Of a stretch of DNA of 64,000 nt, positions 42,175 to 51,611 are shown in pieces. Origin of the DNA: Sphingomonas sp. AP4-R1 (GTDB lineage Bacteria; Pseudomonadota; Alphaproteobacteria; Sphingomonadales; Sphingomonadaceae); contig NZ_CP053346.1 in NCBI RefSeq assembly GCF_013113735.1, positions 682,001 to 746,000 on the forward strand, written 5' to 3'. The notes under the pieces were generated by a model. That model saw only the letters and a list, made by a program, of their open reading frames with translations. It searched no databases and had not been told where the DNA came from. A program made the position numbers and the translations under genes. How positions within the stretch are numbered: the stretch's first letter is position 1; each line of letters begins with the position of its first letter.

Positions 42175-44388
42175 TCATGCGACCTGCGGCAGTTTCTCCA
42201 GATGCTTGTCGAGCGTGATCGGATAATCGCGCACGCGCACGCCGGTGGCGTTGTAGATGGCGTTGGCGATCGCCGCGCCCACCCCGCACAGTCCCAGCTC
42301 GCCCACGCCCTTGGCCTTCATCGGTGAGGATTTGTCGTCCGGATAATCCAGGAAGATCACCTCCTGGTGCGGGATGTCGGCATGGACGGGCACTTCATAT
42401 CCGGCGAGGTCGTGATTGACGAACAGGCCGAAGCGCGTGTCGACCGCCAGTTCCTCCATCAGCGCCGCGCCCGCGCCCATCGTCATCGCACCGATCATCT
42501 GGCTGCGCGCGGCGATGGGGTTCAGGATGCGGCCGGCATCGGCCACGGCGAGCATCCGACGGATGCGCGTCTCGCCCGTATAGGCGTCCACCGCCACCTC
42601 CACGAAATGGGCGGCGAAGGTCGATTGCTGCCAGCGCTTGCCCATGTCGGTCGGATCGAAGCCGTCCTCGCCGGTGAGCGCGCCGCTCTTGGCCGCCTCG
42701 GCCAGCGCGATGCTGCGCCCGCCCGCCATCACCTTGCCGTCGGCGAACTGCGCCTCGGCCGAGTTGAAGCCGAGCTGCTGGGCCACGGCCTCGCGCAGCT
42801 TCACGCACGCCGCATAAAGGCCCGCGGTGGAATTGTTCGCGCCCCACTGCCCGCCCGATCCCGCCGAAGCCGGGAAATCGCTGTCGCCCAGCACCACCTT
42901 CACGTCGTCGATGCCGACGCCCATCATCTCCGCCGCCGTCTGGGCGAGGATCGTGTAGGTGCCGGTGCCGATGTCGGTCATGTCGGTTTCCACCGTCAGC
43001 GTGCCGTTCGTCTCCAGCCGGATGCGCGCGGCGGATTTGGTGAGCTGGTTGTTGCGGAAGCCGCCGGCCATGCCCATGCCGATCAGCCACTTGCCGTCGC
43101 GCCTCTGGCCCGGCTTCGGATTGCGCTTCGCCCAGCCGAATTTTTCCGCGCCCGTCCGCAGGCACTCCACATAATGGCGCTCGGAAAAAGGATGATCGGG
43201 CTTGGCGGGATCGACCTGCGTGTCGTTGACGATCCGCAGCTGGACGGGGTCCATGCCCAGCGCCTCGGCCAGTTCGTCCATCGCCATTTCCAGCACCATC
43301 AGGCCCGGCGCCTCGCCCGGCGCGCGCATCGCATTGCCCTCGGGCAGATCGATCACGGCGAGGTTCATGAAGGTTTCGCGGTTGGGTGCCGCATAGAAAA
43401 GCTCGGTTTGCGACACCGCCGTCTCGGGCTTGCCGTCGGGCAGGTTTCCGCTCGTCGAATTGTGCGCGATCGCGGTGAGCTTGCCGTCGCGCGTCGCGCC
43501 GAGGCGGACGCGCTGCATCGTCGCCGGGCGATGCGTGGCGTTGTTCATCATCAGCGGGCGCTGCATCGCGATCTTCACCGGCCGGCCGGCCGCCTTGGCC
43601 GCGAGCGCCGCGCACACCGCATCGGCGCGCACGAACAGCTTCCCGCCGAATCCGCCGCCGATATAAGGCGAGTCGATCCGCACATTCTCGGGCTTCAGCG
43701 ACAAGGTCTTGGCGAGCGACGCCTTGCTCCACGCGATCATCTGGTTCGAGGTCCAGAGCGTGAGCTTCTCGCCCTCCCACGCGGCGATGGTGGCGAACGG
43801 CTCCATCATCGCGTGGCTCTCGTCGGGCGTCGTGTAATTCCGGTCGATCTTCACCGGCGCCGCCGCAAAGGCCGCCGCGAAATCGCCGACCTTGTTGACG
43901 GGCGGTTTCTTGGGATCGTCGGCGCCGTCCAGCGGCGCGTTCGGCGCCTCGCGCGCGAGATCGAACTTGCCGGGCACGCGGTCATAGATGGTGCGGATCA
44001 GCGCGCCCGCCGCGCGCGCCTGCTCGAACGTTTCCGCGACGACGACGGCCACCGCCTGATGATAATGCGCGACGTCGGCGCCGCCGAAGAGGTGCGCGAT
44101 GTTCATCATCCCCAGCGGCAACGGCGCCGGATGTTCGAGCGTCGTCACCACCGCGATCACGCCGGGCGCCGCCTTGGCCGCGCTCGTGTCCATGCTGCGG
44201 ATGCGGCCCTTCGCCACCGCCGCGCCGACGATATAGCCATAGCTCTGGTTCGCCGCGACATCGTGCCGCTCATAGGCATAGGGCGCCTGGCCGGTCGTCT
44301 TCAGCGGCCCGTCGATGCGGTGCGTCGGGCGGCCGACCACCTTGAGCTGGTCGATCGGATTGGTGCCGGCGGGTGCATTGAACTTCAT
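42175..44388 (-). CDS. paoC: Periplasmic aldehyde oxidase molybdenum-binding subunit PaoC-like
   Basis: Catalytic subunit of 737 aa of the xanthine oxidase family. Signatures include PYIGGGFGGKLFVRADAVCAAL, NAMRAPGEAPGLMVLEMAMDE, GSGGQWGANNSTAGLYAACVK and the catalytic Glu in AKGVGELGLCGVGAAIANA. PaoABC oxidises aromatic and aliphatic aldehydes to acids in the periplasm. It follows the FAD subunit gene by 4 nt. The Mo cofactor is expected to be the MCD form, but the PaoD/XdhC-type maturation chaperone is not in this window. Confidence 0.87.
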   Translation of the reverse strand: MKFNAPAGTNPIDQLKVVGRPTHRIDGPLKTTGQAPYAYERHDVAANQSYGYIVGAAVAKGRIRSMDTSAAKAAPGVIAVVTTLEHPAPLPLGMMNIAHLFGGADVAHYHQAVAVVVAETFEQARAAGALIRTIYDRVPGKFDLAREAPNAPLDGADDPKKPPVNKVGDFAAAFAAAPVKIDRNYTTPDESHAMMEPFATIAAWEGEKLTLWTSNQMIAWSKASLAKTLSLKPENVRIDSPYIGGGFGGKLFVRADAVCAALAAKAAGRPVKIAMQRPLMMNNATHRPATMQRVRLGATRDGKLTAIAHNSTSGNLPDGKPETAVSQTELFYAAPNRETFMNLAVIDLPEGNAMRAPGEAPGLMVLEMAMDELAEALGMDPVQLRIVNDTQVDPAKPDHPFSERHYVECLRTGAEKFGWAKRNPKPGQRRDGKWLIGMGMAGGFRNNQLTKSAARIRLETNGTLTVETDMTDIGTGTYTILAQTAAEMMGVGIDDVKVVLGDSDFPASAGSGGQWGANNSTAGLYAACVKLREAVAQQLGFNSAEAQFADGKVMAGGRSIALAEAAKSGALTGEDGFDPTDMGKRWQQSTFAAHFVEVAVDAYTGETRIRRMLAVADAGRILNPIAARSQMIGAMTMGAGAALMEELAVDTRFGLFVNHDLAGYEVPVHADIPHQEVIFLDYPDDKSSPMKAKGVGELGLCGVGAAIANAIYNATGVRVRDYPITLDKHLEKLPQVA

Positions 44389-44392
44389 GGGA

Positions 44393-45343
44393 TCAGGCCT
44401 TCGCTTGGGCGATCAGCGAGGCGAGCGTGCGCGCCGCGAGCGGAACCTTGAAACCGTTCTGCTCGGTCGGCTTCGCATCGGCGAACACTTGGCTGGCGAC
44501 TGCGGACGCGCCCTGCGGCATCGCGGCCTCCGCCGCCTCGACGCGCCAGGGCTTGTGCGCGACGCCGCCGAACGCGACGCGCCCCGTGCCGTCCTTCTGG
44601 ATCACCGTCGCCACCGAGACGAGCGCGAAGGCGTAGGACGCGCGATCGCGCACCTTGTGATACAGATGCATGCCGCCGATCGGCTTCGGCAGCGTCACGC
44701 CGGTGATCAGTTCGCCATGCGCCAGCGCATTGTCCTTCTCGGGCGTGGTGCCGGGCAGGCGATGGAAATCCGCGATCGGGATGATGCGCGTCGTGCCGTC
44801 GGCCTTCACCGTCTCCACGCTCGCATCCAGCAGCCGCATCGCCACCGCCATGTCGCTCGGATAAGTGGCGATGCACGCGTCCGACGATCCGATCACGGCC
44901 AGCTGGCGCGAGACGCCGCCGATCGCGGCACAGCCCGATCCGGGCTTGCGCTTGTTGCAGGGCAGGTTGGTGTCGTAAAAATAGGGGCAGCGCGTGCGCT
45001 GGAGCAGATTGCCCGCCGTCGTCGCCTTGTTGCGGAGCTGGCCCGAGGCGCCCGCCACGATCGCGCGGGTCAGCACGCCATAATCGCGCCGCACGCGCGC
45101 ATCAGACGCCAGTGCGGTGTTCGTCACCAGCGCGCCGATCCGCAGCCCGCCTTCGGGCGTCGGCTCGATGCTGGCGAGCTTCAGATCCTGCACGTCCACC
45201 AGATGCGTCGGCGTCTCCACCTCGATCTTCATCAGATCGAGCAGATTGGTGCCGCCCGCGAGGAATTTGGCGCCCGGCGCGCGCGCCACGGCCGCCGCCG
45301 CTTCGGCGGGGGTCTTCGCCCGCTCATAGGTGAAGCTCTTCAT
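44393..45343 (-). CDS. paoB: Aldehyde oxidase FAD-binding subunit PaoB-like
   Basis: Electron-transfer subunit of 316 aa. FAD-binding motifs are [15 protein letters not shown] and [15 protein letters not shown]. The cysteine set [20 protein letters not shown] fits the extra 4Fe-4S cluster found in PaoB and related subunits. The CO_deh_flav_C domain occupies the C-terminal third. ATG 45343 overlaps the iron-sulfur subunit stop (ATGA). Electrons pass from the Mo site via 2Fe-2S centres to this FAD and then to an acceptor. Confidence 0.87.
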   Translation of the reverse strand: MKSFTYERAKTPAEAAAAVARAPGAKFLAGGTNLLDLMKIEVETPTHLVDVQDLKLASIEPTPEGGLRIGALVTNTALASDARVRRDYGVLTRAIVAGASGQLRNKATTAGNLLQRTRCPYFYDTNLPCNKRKPGSGCAAIGGVSRQLAVIGSSDACIATYPSDMAVAMRLLDASVETVKADGTTRIIPIADFHRLPGTTPEKDNALAHGELITGVTLPKPIGGMHLYHKVRDRASYAFALVSVATVIQKDGTGRVAFGGVAHKPWRVEAAEAAMPQGASAVASQVFADAKPTEQNGFKVPLAARTLASLIAQAKA

Positions 45344-45990
45344 GCCTTGGCTCCCGTGGAATCGACGCCGGCCACTTCCGCCATCGCCTCGGCGATGTTG
45401 GAATAAGCGCCGCAGCGGCAGATATTGCCGCTCATCCGCTCGCGCATTTCCATGTTGGTGGGTTTCATGCCTGCGGTGATGTCCTCGCTCACATGGCTGG
45501 GGATGCCGCGTCGGATCTCGTCCAGCACCGACACGGCCGAGCAGATCTGCCCCGGCGTGCAATAGCCGCACTGATAGCCGTCATGCTTGATGAAGGCCGC
45601 CTGCATCGGGTGCAGCGTCTCGGGCGTACCGAGGCCCTCGATCGTCGTCACCGCGTCGCCCTGATGCTGGAGCGCGAGGCTGAGGCAGGAGTTGATGCGC
45701 TCGCCGTTCACGATCACCGTGCAGGCCCCGCACTGGCCATGATCGCAGCCCTTCTTCGTGCCGGTGAGCTTCAGATGCTCGCGCAGCGTATCGAGCAGGG
45801 TGGTGCGCGTATCGAGGGTCAGATCGTGGCGCTTGCCGTTCACCGTCAGCGACACCGGCATCATCGGCGGCTTGCCCGGCGCGACGGCGGCGGCGTCCAC
45901 CTCGTGCGAGAACCCCGGAACCACCGCGCTCGCGGCGCTTGCGGCGAGCACCCCGCGCCGGCTGATCTTGAAGTCTTCGGAGCTGTTCAT
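45340..45990 (-). CDS. paoA: Aldehyde oxidase 2Fe-2S subunit PaoA-like, Tat-exported
   Basis: Small subunit of 216 aa. The N-terminal Tat signal ([19 protein letters not shown]) explains export of the whole complex. The plant-type 2Fe-2S cluster cysteines are in [12 protein letters not shown] with a distal C in INSCLSLA; the second cluster is bound by [10 protein letters not shown] and NICRCGAY. First gene of the operon, divergent from a LysR regulator whose gap contains a 25-bp palindrome. Confidence 0.9.
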   Translation of the reverse strand: MNSSEDFKISRRGVLAASAASAVVPGFSHEVDAAAVAPGKPPMMPVSLTVNGKRHDLTLDTRTTLLDTLREHLKLTGTKKGCDHGQCGACTVIVNGERINSCLSLALQHQGDAVTTIEGLGTPETLHPMQAAFIKHDGYQCGYCTPGQICSAVSVLDEIRRGIPSHVSEDITAGMKPTNMEMRERMSGNICRCGAYSNIAEAMAEVAGVDSTGAKA

Positions 45991-46320
45991 ATCGCTATCG
46001 TCCTTCCGGAGCGCGCCGCATGCGGGGGGTCGCGGGACCGTGATGGGATGGGAGACCGCCCCGCCGTCCCGATCTTAACGCACGAGCCGAAAATCGATTA
46101 CATGCTCAGAACGGCATGATCTCATGAAACGAGATCATGAAAACCATTATATACAGTCATATATAGTCATGATGCCGCGCGAGGCGCGCATCGATAGGCG
46201 TGGGTGCTTTGAGCCGCTCCCACTCCACCATTCTGCAATGTTGGACGCAGAATCGCGCCGCGCCTATGCTGGGAGTTCATCAAATCCGCCGCTTTCCCCG
46301 ATCGCGGCACAGGAGGCCCG
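45991..46320. promoter_or_regulatory. Divergent pao/LysR control region with 9-bp-arm palindrome
   Basis: CATGATCTC (46115-46123) and GAGATCATG (46131-46139) form a perfect 9-bp inverted repeat with a 7-bp spacer. The next 40 bp are AT-rich with a repeated ATATACAGTC/ATATATAGTC unit near 46147-46170. This is the only AT-rich patch between the divergent operon and the LysR gene, and it probably contains promoter and LysR binding site. Confidence 0.6.
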
Positions 46321-47214
46321 ATGCGGCGCGAAGACCTGGTCGACCTCAACGCCTTCCTCGCCGTGGCGGAGGCGCGCAGCTTCACGCGCGCGGCCGCCCA
46401 GCTCGGCACGTCGCAATCGGCGCTCAGCCATACCGTGCGCCGGCTGGAGACGCGGCTACGCGTCCGCCTGCTCACGCGCACCACGCGCAGCGTCGCCCCC
46501 ACCGAAGCGGGCGAACGCCTTCTGGTGACGCTCCGCCCCGCGCTCGAGAATATCGGCGAGGAACTGACCCGCCTCGGCGAATTGAGCGACCGGCCGACCG
46601 GCACGCTGCGCATCACCACCGCCAGCCATGCCGCGCGCACCATCCTGTGGCCCGCGCTGGAGAAATTGCTGCCCGATTATCCCGACGTGCATGTGGAGCT
46701 GAGCATCGATTCCGCTTTCTCGGACATCGTCTCGGATCGCTTCGATGCGGGCGTGCGGCTGGGCGAGGCGCTGGCCAAGGACATGATCGCCGTCCGCATC
46801 GGGCCGGATCTGCGAATGCTCGTCATCGGATCGCCCGCCTATCTCGCGCAACATGGCGTGCCGAAGACCCCGCAGGATCTCTCGGCGCACCGCTGCATCA
46901 ATCTTCGGATGCAGAGCTCGGGCATCCTCTATCCGTGGGAGCTGGAGAAAGACGGGCGCGAGCTGCGCGTACGCGTGGAAGGCCAGCTCGCCTTCAACAA
47001 TACGGAGATGATCGTCACGGCCGCCACAGCGGGCTTCGGCCTCGGCTTCGTGATGGCCGATCAGGCGGCGCCCTATATCGCCGACGGCCGCCTGATCCCG
47101 GTCCTGGAGGATTGGTGCCCGCCCTTCCCGGGCTATCACCTCTATTATCCCAGCCGCCGCCAGCCTTCGGCGGCCTTCTCGCTGCTGGTGGATGCGCTCC
47201 GCTACCGGGATTGA
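46321..47214 (+). CDS. LysR-family transcriptional regulator
   Basis: Protein of 297 aa. The N-terminal winged helix reads DLVDLNAFLAVAEARSFTRAAAQLGTSQSALSHTVRRLE across residues 5-43, the standard LysR HTH. The effector domain has GTLRITTASHAARTILWPAL and FNNTEMIVTAATAGFGLGFV. ATG 46321 follows AGGAGG. Divergent from the aldehyde oxidase operon, which it most likely activates in response to an aldehyde or acid. Confidence 0.9.
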   Translation: MRREDLVDLNAFLAVAEARSFTRAAAQLGTSQSALSHTVRRLETRLRVRLLTRTTRSVAPTEAGERLLVTLRPALENIGEELTRLGELSDRPTGTLRITTASHAARTILWPALEKLLPDYPDVHVELSIDSAFSDIVSDRFDAGVRLGEALAKDMIAVRIGPDLRMLVIGSPAYLAQHGVPKTPQDLSAHRCINLRMQSSGILYPWELEKDGRELRVRVEGQLAFNNTEMIVTAATAGFGLGFVMADQAAPYIADGRLIPVLEDWCPPFPGYHLYYPSRRQPSAAFSLLVDALRYRD

Positions 47215-47238
47215 GGCTCAACACCTGCCCCAAATCCC

Positions 47239-47323
47239 GTTCGTGCTGAGCCTGTCGAAGCACCGTCCTTCTTCTCTCGGACAGGAGGAGAAGAACGGCC
47301 CTGCGACAAGCTCAGTGCAAACG
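47239..47323. terminator. Nested palindrome between convergent genes (sphingomonad REP-like, bidirectional terminator candidate)
   Basis: The left arm includes GTGCTGAGCCTGTCGAAGCA (47243-47262). The right arm TGCGACAAGCTCAGTGCAAAC is its imperfect complement (47302-47322). Nested inside are TTCTTCTC and GAGAAGAA, perfectly complementary. It lies between the ends of the LysR gene and the RND gene. Similar GTGCTGAGCNTGTCGAAG sequences are widespread in sphingomonad genomes (general knowledge). Confidence 0.6.
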
Positions 47324-47339
47324 GAGGGAAGGGCCTCGC

Positions 47340-50300
47340 TTACATCGCGTGGACGGGAACCGGCGTGTGCGTGGCGCCCGCATCCACCTCAGCCTTCGGC
47401 GTGATCTTGTACCACAAGGCATAGAGCGCCGGCAGGAACACCAAGGTCAGCGCCGTGCCGCCGATCGTGCCGCCGATCAGCGTAAAGGCCAGCGATCCCC
47501 AGAAGACCGAGAAGGTCAGCGGGATGAACGCCAGCACCGCCGCCAGTGCCGTCAGGATCACCGGCCGGGCGCGCTGCACCGTCGCCTCCACCACGGCATC
47601 GTGCGGGGAGAGCCCGTCCGCCTCGTTCTGGTGGATCTGGCCGATCAGGATCAGCGTGTTGCGCATGATGATCCCGGCCAGCGCGATCATCGCGAGGATG
47701 GCGTTGAAGCCGAACGGCTGGTTGAAGATCAGCAACGTCGGCACCACGCCCACCAGAGCCAGCGGCGCCGTCAGCAGCACCATCGCCATCGCCGAGATCG
47801 AGCGGACCTGGAAGATGATCACCACCATCATCAGGATGATCATCAGCGGGAAGACCTTGGCGAGCGCCACATTGGCCTTGCCGGCTTCCTCCAGCGCGGC
47901 CGCCGTCTCGATCTTGTAGCCTGCGGGCAGCGAAGCGACGATCGGCGCGATCTCCTTGATGATCTCGTTCGAGACGTCCGGCGGCTGGCGCTGTTCGGAG
48001 ATGTCGCCGCGCACCGTGATCGTCGTGTAGCGATCGCGACGGCGCAGGATCGGATCCTCCATGCGGACTTCCGCCTTGCCGATCTGGCTCAGCGGCACGC
48101 GCTGCCCGGCGCTGCCCGTGAGCGTGAAGGCGCCCAGCTTGGCCGGATCGAGGCGATCCGATCCGGCGCTGCGGGCGATCACGTCCACCGCGCGGATATC
48201 CTCGCGCACCTGCGTCACCGATACGCCCGTCAGCAGGAATTGCAGCTGCTGGGAGGCATCGTGCGAGGAGAGGCCGATCGCGCGCAGGCGATCCTGATCC
48301 AGCACGAAATGCACGGTCGGCACGCGCTCGCCCCAATCGCTGTTCACCTGCCGCATCGAGGGGTTCTTCAGCATCACCGCGCGCACCTGCTCGGCGATCG
48401 CGCGCACCTTGCCCTCATCCGGGCCCATCACGCGGAAGGCCACGGGGAAAGGCGAGTAAGGCCCGAACACGATCTGCGTCGCACGGATGCGCGCGCCGGG
48501 GACGAGGCCCGCCGCCGCCACTTCACGCACTCGATGCTTCAGCGCCTCGCGATCCTTCTCGCTGGGCGTCAGGATCACGATCTTCGCGAACGAAGGATCG
48601 GGCAGTTCCGGCGCCATCGCGAGGAAGAAGCGCGGCGCACCCTGCCCCACATAAGAGGTGACGATCTTCGATTCCGGCTGCTTCTTCAGCCAGTCTTCCA
48701 TCGTGCGCGCGGCCGCGTCGGTCGTCCCGATGCTCGTGCCCTCGGGCATCTGCACCTCGACCAGCACTTCGGGCCGGTCCGAGATCGGGAAGAATTGCTG
48801 CTTCACGAAGCCCATGAAGAAGAAGGCGACGAAGAACAGCGCCAGCACCGTGCTGGCCACCTTCTTCTTGTTGTCGACCATCCAGGCGATCGCGCGACGC
48901 AGCTGGTTGTAGCGCGGCGTGCCGTAGATGGCGCCGTGCCCGCCCTCGATCTTGGCGATATCGGGCAGCAATTTCACGCCGAGATAGGGCGTGAACACCA
49001 CGGCCACGACCCACGAGGTCAAAAGCGCGAAGCCGACGACCCAGAAGATGTTGCCCGCATATTCGCCCGCGCTGGATTTGGCGAAGCCCACCGGCATCAG
49101 GCCGATCGTGGTGACGAGCGTGCCTGCCAGCATCGGCGCCGCCGTATGCCCCCAGGCATAGGTGGCCGCGCGGACGCGGTCATAGCCCTCCTCCATCTTC
49201 ACCACGATCGTCTCGATGATGATGATCGCATCGTCCACGAGCAGGCCGAGCGAGAGGATCAGCGCGCCCAGCGTGATGCGATCGAAATCGCGCCCCGTCG
49301 CCAGCATGATCACGAACACGCCCGCCAGCGTCAGCGGCACGGCCATCGCCACGACGATGCCGGTGCGCCAGCCGAGGCTGATCAGGCTCACCGCGATCAC
49401 CACGGCGAGCGCGACGAAGAATTTCAGCATGAACTCGTCATAGGCCTCGGCGATGTTCACCGCCTGATCGGTCACCTTCGTGAAGGACTGGCCCAGCGGC
49501 ATCTCGGCCGAAATGGCCTTGGCCTCCCTCTCCAGATCCTTGCCGAGCTGAAGGCCGTTATAGCGCTCCTTCATCACCACGCCGAGGATCAGCGCCGGTT
49601 CGCCATCGTTGCGGATCAGGAAGGTGGCGGGATCTTCATAGCCGCGCTTCACCTCCGCCAGATCGGACAGCTTCAGCGTGCGGCCACCCGCCACGATCGG
49701 CGTGTCCTTGATCTTCTGCACATCGTCCAGCGCGCCATCCAGACGCACCTGCACCTGCGGCCCGTTCGTATCGATCGAGCCTGCCGGCGTCAGCACGTTG
49801 CGGTCGTTGAGCGCGGCGAACACGTCGCGCGCCGACACGCCCAGATTGGCGAGCCGCGCATAGGAGAATTCGACGTAGATGCGCTCCGGCCGCTCGCCGA
49901 TGATGTTGACCTTCTTCACGCCGGTCACGTGCAGCAGGCGCTGGCGCAATTCCTCCGCCTGGCGGACGAGCAGGCGCTGCGGCTCGCCCTTCGCCTTCAG
50001 CGCATAGAGCGCGAAGGTCACGTCGCCATATTCGTCGTTGATGAAGGGGCCGGCCACGCCGCGCGGCAGCTTCAGCGCCTCGTCGCCCAGCTTCTTGCGC
50101 GCCTGGTAGAATTCCTCGGGCACTTCGGCGGGCGGGGTGGGATCCTTGAGCGTGACGGTGGTGAAGGCCAGGCCGGGGCGCGTGAACGTCTCGGCCCGAT
50201 CATACCATTTCAGCTCCTGCATCCGCTTTTCCAGCGGCTCGGCCACCTGATCCTGCATCTCCTGCGCGGTGGCGCCGGGCCAGGTCGTCACGAAGGTCAT

Positions 50301-50441
50301 GGCCTTGATCGTGAAGACCGGATCCTCGGCGCGGCCCAGATTGAGGAATGCGAACAGGCCCGCCGCCGAGATGGCGATGATCAGGAAGAGGGTGACGGCG
50401 CGTTCCCGCACCGCCAGCGCGGAGAGATTGAAGCCGCTCAT
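47340..50441 (-). CDS. RND-family efflux permease
   Basis: Inner-membrane pump of 1033 aa with the tandem RND architecture: TM1 at AVTLFLIIAISAAGLFAFLNLG, a periplasmic loop beginning EDPVFTIKAM, and a TM4 proton-relay pair in LILSLGLLVDDAIIIIE. A second half has matching TM clusters (VFPLMIILMMVVIIFQV, LAMIALAGIIMRNTLILIG). It expels toxic compounds using proton motive force together with the adaptor and outer-membrane factor encoded nearby. ATG 50441 overlaps the adaptor stop (ATGA). Substrates are unknown; the HAE1-like sequence suggests hydrophobic drugs or solvents. Confidence 0.92.
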   Translation of the reverse strand: MSGFNLSALAVRERAVTLFLIIAISAAGLFAFLNLGRAEDPVFTIKAMTFVTTWPGATAQEMQDQVAEPLEKRMQELKWYDRAETFTRPGLAFTTVTLKDPTPPAEVPEEFYQARKKLGDEALKLPRGVAGPFINDEYGDVTFALYALKAKGEPQRLLVRQAEELRQRLLHVTGVKKVNIIGERPERIYVEFSYARLANLGVSARDVFAALNDRNVLTPAGSIDTNGPQVQVRLDGALDDVQKIKDTPIVAGGRTLKLSDLAEVKRGYEDPATFLIRNDGEPALILGVVMKERYNGLQLGKDLEREAKAISAEMPLGQSFTKVTDQAVNIAEAYDEFMLKFFVALAVVIAVSLISLGWRTGIVVAMAVPLTLAGVFVIMLATGRDFDRITLGALILSLGLLVDDAIIIIETIVVKMEEGYDRVRAATYAWGHTAAPMLAGTLVTTIGLMPVGFAKSSAGEYAGNIFWVVGFALLTSWVVAVVFTPYLGVKLLPDIAKIEGGHGAIYGTPRYNQLRRAIAWMVDNKKKVASTVLALFFVAFFFMGFVKQQFFPISDRPEVLVEVQMPEGTSIGTTDAAARTMEDWLKKQPESKIVTSYVGQGAPRFFLAMAPELPDPSFAKIVILTPSEKDREALKHRVREVAAAGLVPGARIRATQIVFGPYSPFPVAFRVMGPDEGKVRAIAEQVRAVMLKNPSMRQVNSDWGERVPTVHFVLDQDRLRAIGLSSHDASQQLQFLLTGVSVTQVREDIRAVDVIARSAGSDRLDPAKLGAFTLTGSAGQRVPLSQIGKAEVRMEDPILRRRDRYTTITVRGDISEQRQPPDVSNEIIKEIAPIVASLPAGYKIETAAALEEAGKANVALAKVFPLMIILMMVVIIFQVRSISAMAMVLLTAPLALVGVVPTLLIFNQPFGFNAILAMIALAGIIMRNTLILIGQIHQNEADGLSPHDAVVEATVQRARPVILTALAAVLAFIPLTFSVFWGSLAFTLIGGTIGGTALTLVFLPALYALWYKITPKAEVDAGATHTPVPVHAM

Positions 50442-51535
50442 TTCGAAGCGACCTGCTCGGCGACGCGCACCGCCTCGCCCGGATGCAGCAGATGCGCGCC
50501 CAGCGAGACGAAGCGCTCGCCGGGCCGGATCCCGCCCGTCACGGTCGCGGATTCCTCGCTGACGCGCGCGATCTGCACCGCGCGCCATTCCACCGTCTGC
50601 GGCGAACCGGCGACGATCCACACGCCGGGGCCTTTGCCCGTGTCGTAGAGCGCCGCGAGCGGCACCTCCATCTGCGTGCCCGCCTTGGCGAGCGGCAATT
50701 GGATCGTCACGGTCGCGCCCAGCGGCGCGGCGGCGGCCGAACCCTCCAGCACGTAGCGCGCCTCATAGGTGCGCGTCAGCGGATCGGCGGAATTGGAAAG
50801 CTGGCGGAGCCGGGCCGAGCCCGCGCCGCGCGCGTTGAACACGGCCGCCGTCGCGGTCGATCCGATCGCGGGGCGGATCGTCTCGGGCAGGTTCACCGTC
50901 GCCTCGCGCGGGCCGGAGCGGGCGAGCCGCACCACGGTCTGGCCGGCCGTCACCACCTGTCCCGGCTCGCCCAGCGTCTCGACGACGATGCCGTCCGCAT
51001 CCGCGAGCAGCACCGAATAGCCCGCTTCGTTGCGCGCGACGCCGGCCTGCGCCTGTGCGGCGGCGAGTTGCGCCTTGGCCGCATCCGCCGCCGCCTTGGC
51101 CTGATCGTACGCCGAAGCCGACACCGCGCCCGCCGAGACGAGATCGCGATAGCGCGCCTCATCCGCAATCGCCTGCACCGCGCGCGCCTTGGCCGCATCG
51201 ACGACACCGGCCTGCGCCACTGTGGCGAGCGCCAGATCCGTGCGGTCGATCCGCATCAAGGGCTGGCCGCGCTTCACCGCCTGGCCCGTATCCACGAGCC
51301 GCTCGACGATCTTGCCGGGGACGCGGAAGCCGAGGTTGCTCTGCACGCGCGCCGAGACGACGCCCGTATAATCCTGCGTCATGTCCACCTCGCCACCGGC
51401 GGTCGCCACCCGCACAAGGGGCGGCCCCACGCGCGGATCGGCCGGAGCCTTCGCGCAGCCCGCAATCGCGAGCGTGAGAGCGAGCGACGATGCGCCCAGA
51501 AACCGGATCGGAGCAGTCTTGAACAAGCGTGGCAT
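50438..51535 (-). CDS. RND efflux periplasmic adaptor lipoprotein
   Basis: Membrane fusion protein of 365 aa. The lipobox LTLAIAGC predicts a lipoprotein. A barrel-sandwich lipoyl domain (SNLGFRVPGKIVERLVDTGQAVKRGQPL, ADGIVVETLGEPGQVVTAGQTV) encloses a long alpha-hairpin (AVVDAAKARAVQ to AKAQLAAAQAQAGVARNEA). It links the permease to the outer-membrane channel. Upstream is an operator-like palindrome, then the TetR gene in the same orientation. Confidence 0.9.
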   Translation of the reverse strand: MPRLFKTAPIRFLGASSLALTLAIAGCAKAPADPRVGPPLVRVATAGGEVDMTQDYTGVVSARVQSNLGFRVPGKIVERLVDTGQAVKRGQPLMRIDRTDLALATVAQAGVVDAAKARAVQAIADEARYRDLVSAGAVSASAYDQAKAAADAAKAQLAAAQAQAGVARNEAGYSVLLADADGIVVETLGEPGQVVTAGQTVVRLARSGPREATVNLPETIRPAIGSTATAAVFNARGAGSARLRQLSNSADPLTRTYEARYVLEGSAAAAPLGATVTIQLPLAKAGTQMEVPLAALYDTGKGPGVWIVAGSPQTVEWRAVQIARVSEESATVTGGIRPGERFVSLGAHLLHPGEAVRVAEQVASK

Positions 51536-51575
51536 GAGTCGCGTCCCTTGTTGGGTCGCCGCTCAAATGAAGTCG

Positions 51576-51601
51576 AGTGACTCTTGTGTCAACTAGTCAC
51601 T
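51576..51601. promoter_or_regulatory. TetR operator candidate upstream of the adaptor-permease operon
   Basis: AGTGACT (51576-51582) and its exact complement AGTCACT (51595-51601) are separated by 12 bp, lying just upstream of the adaptor start. The same GTGAC-N-spaced-GTCAC architecture with a 12-bp spacer recurs at 52272-52295 before the outer-membrane factor gene. Confidence 0.65.
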
Positions 51602-51611
51602 AGTAACTTTT

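Noticed and set aside
40149..44451. Very long plus-strand open frames (about 690 aa each) opposite the Mo-subunit genes, and similar ones opposite the RND, usher and M24 genes.
   Set aside because: They are rich in Arg/His/Ala/Gly, show no family motifs and exactly mirror genes with strong motifs on the other strand. This is typical of antisense frames in high-GC codon usage.
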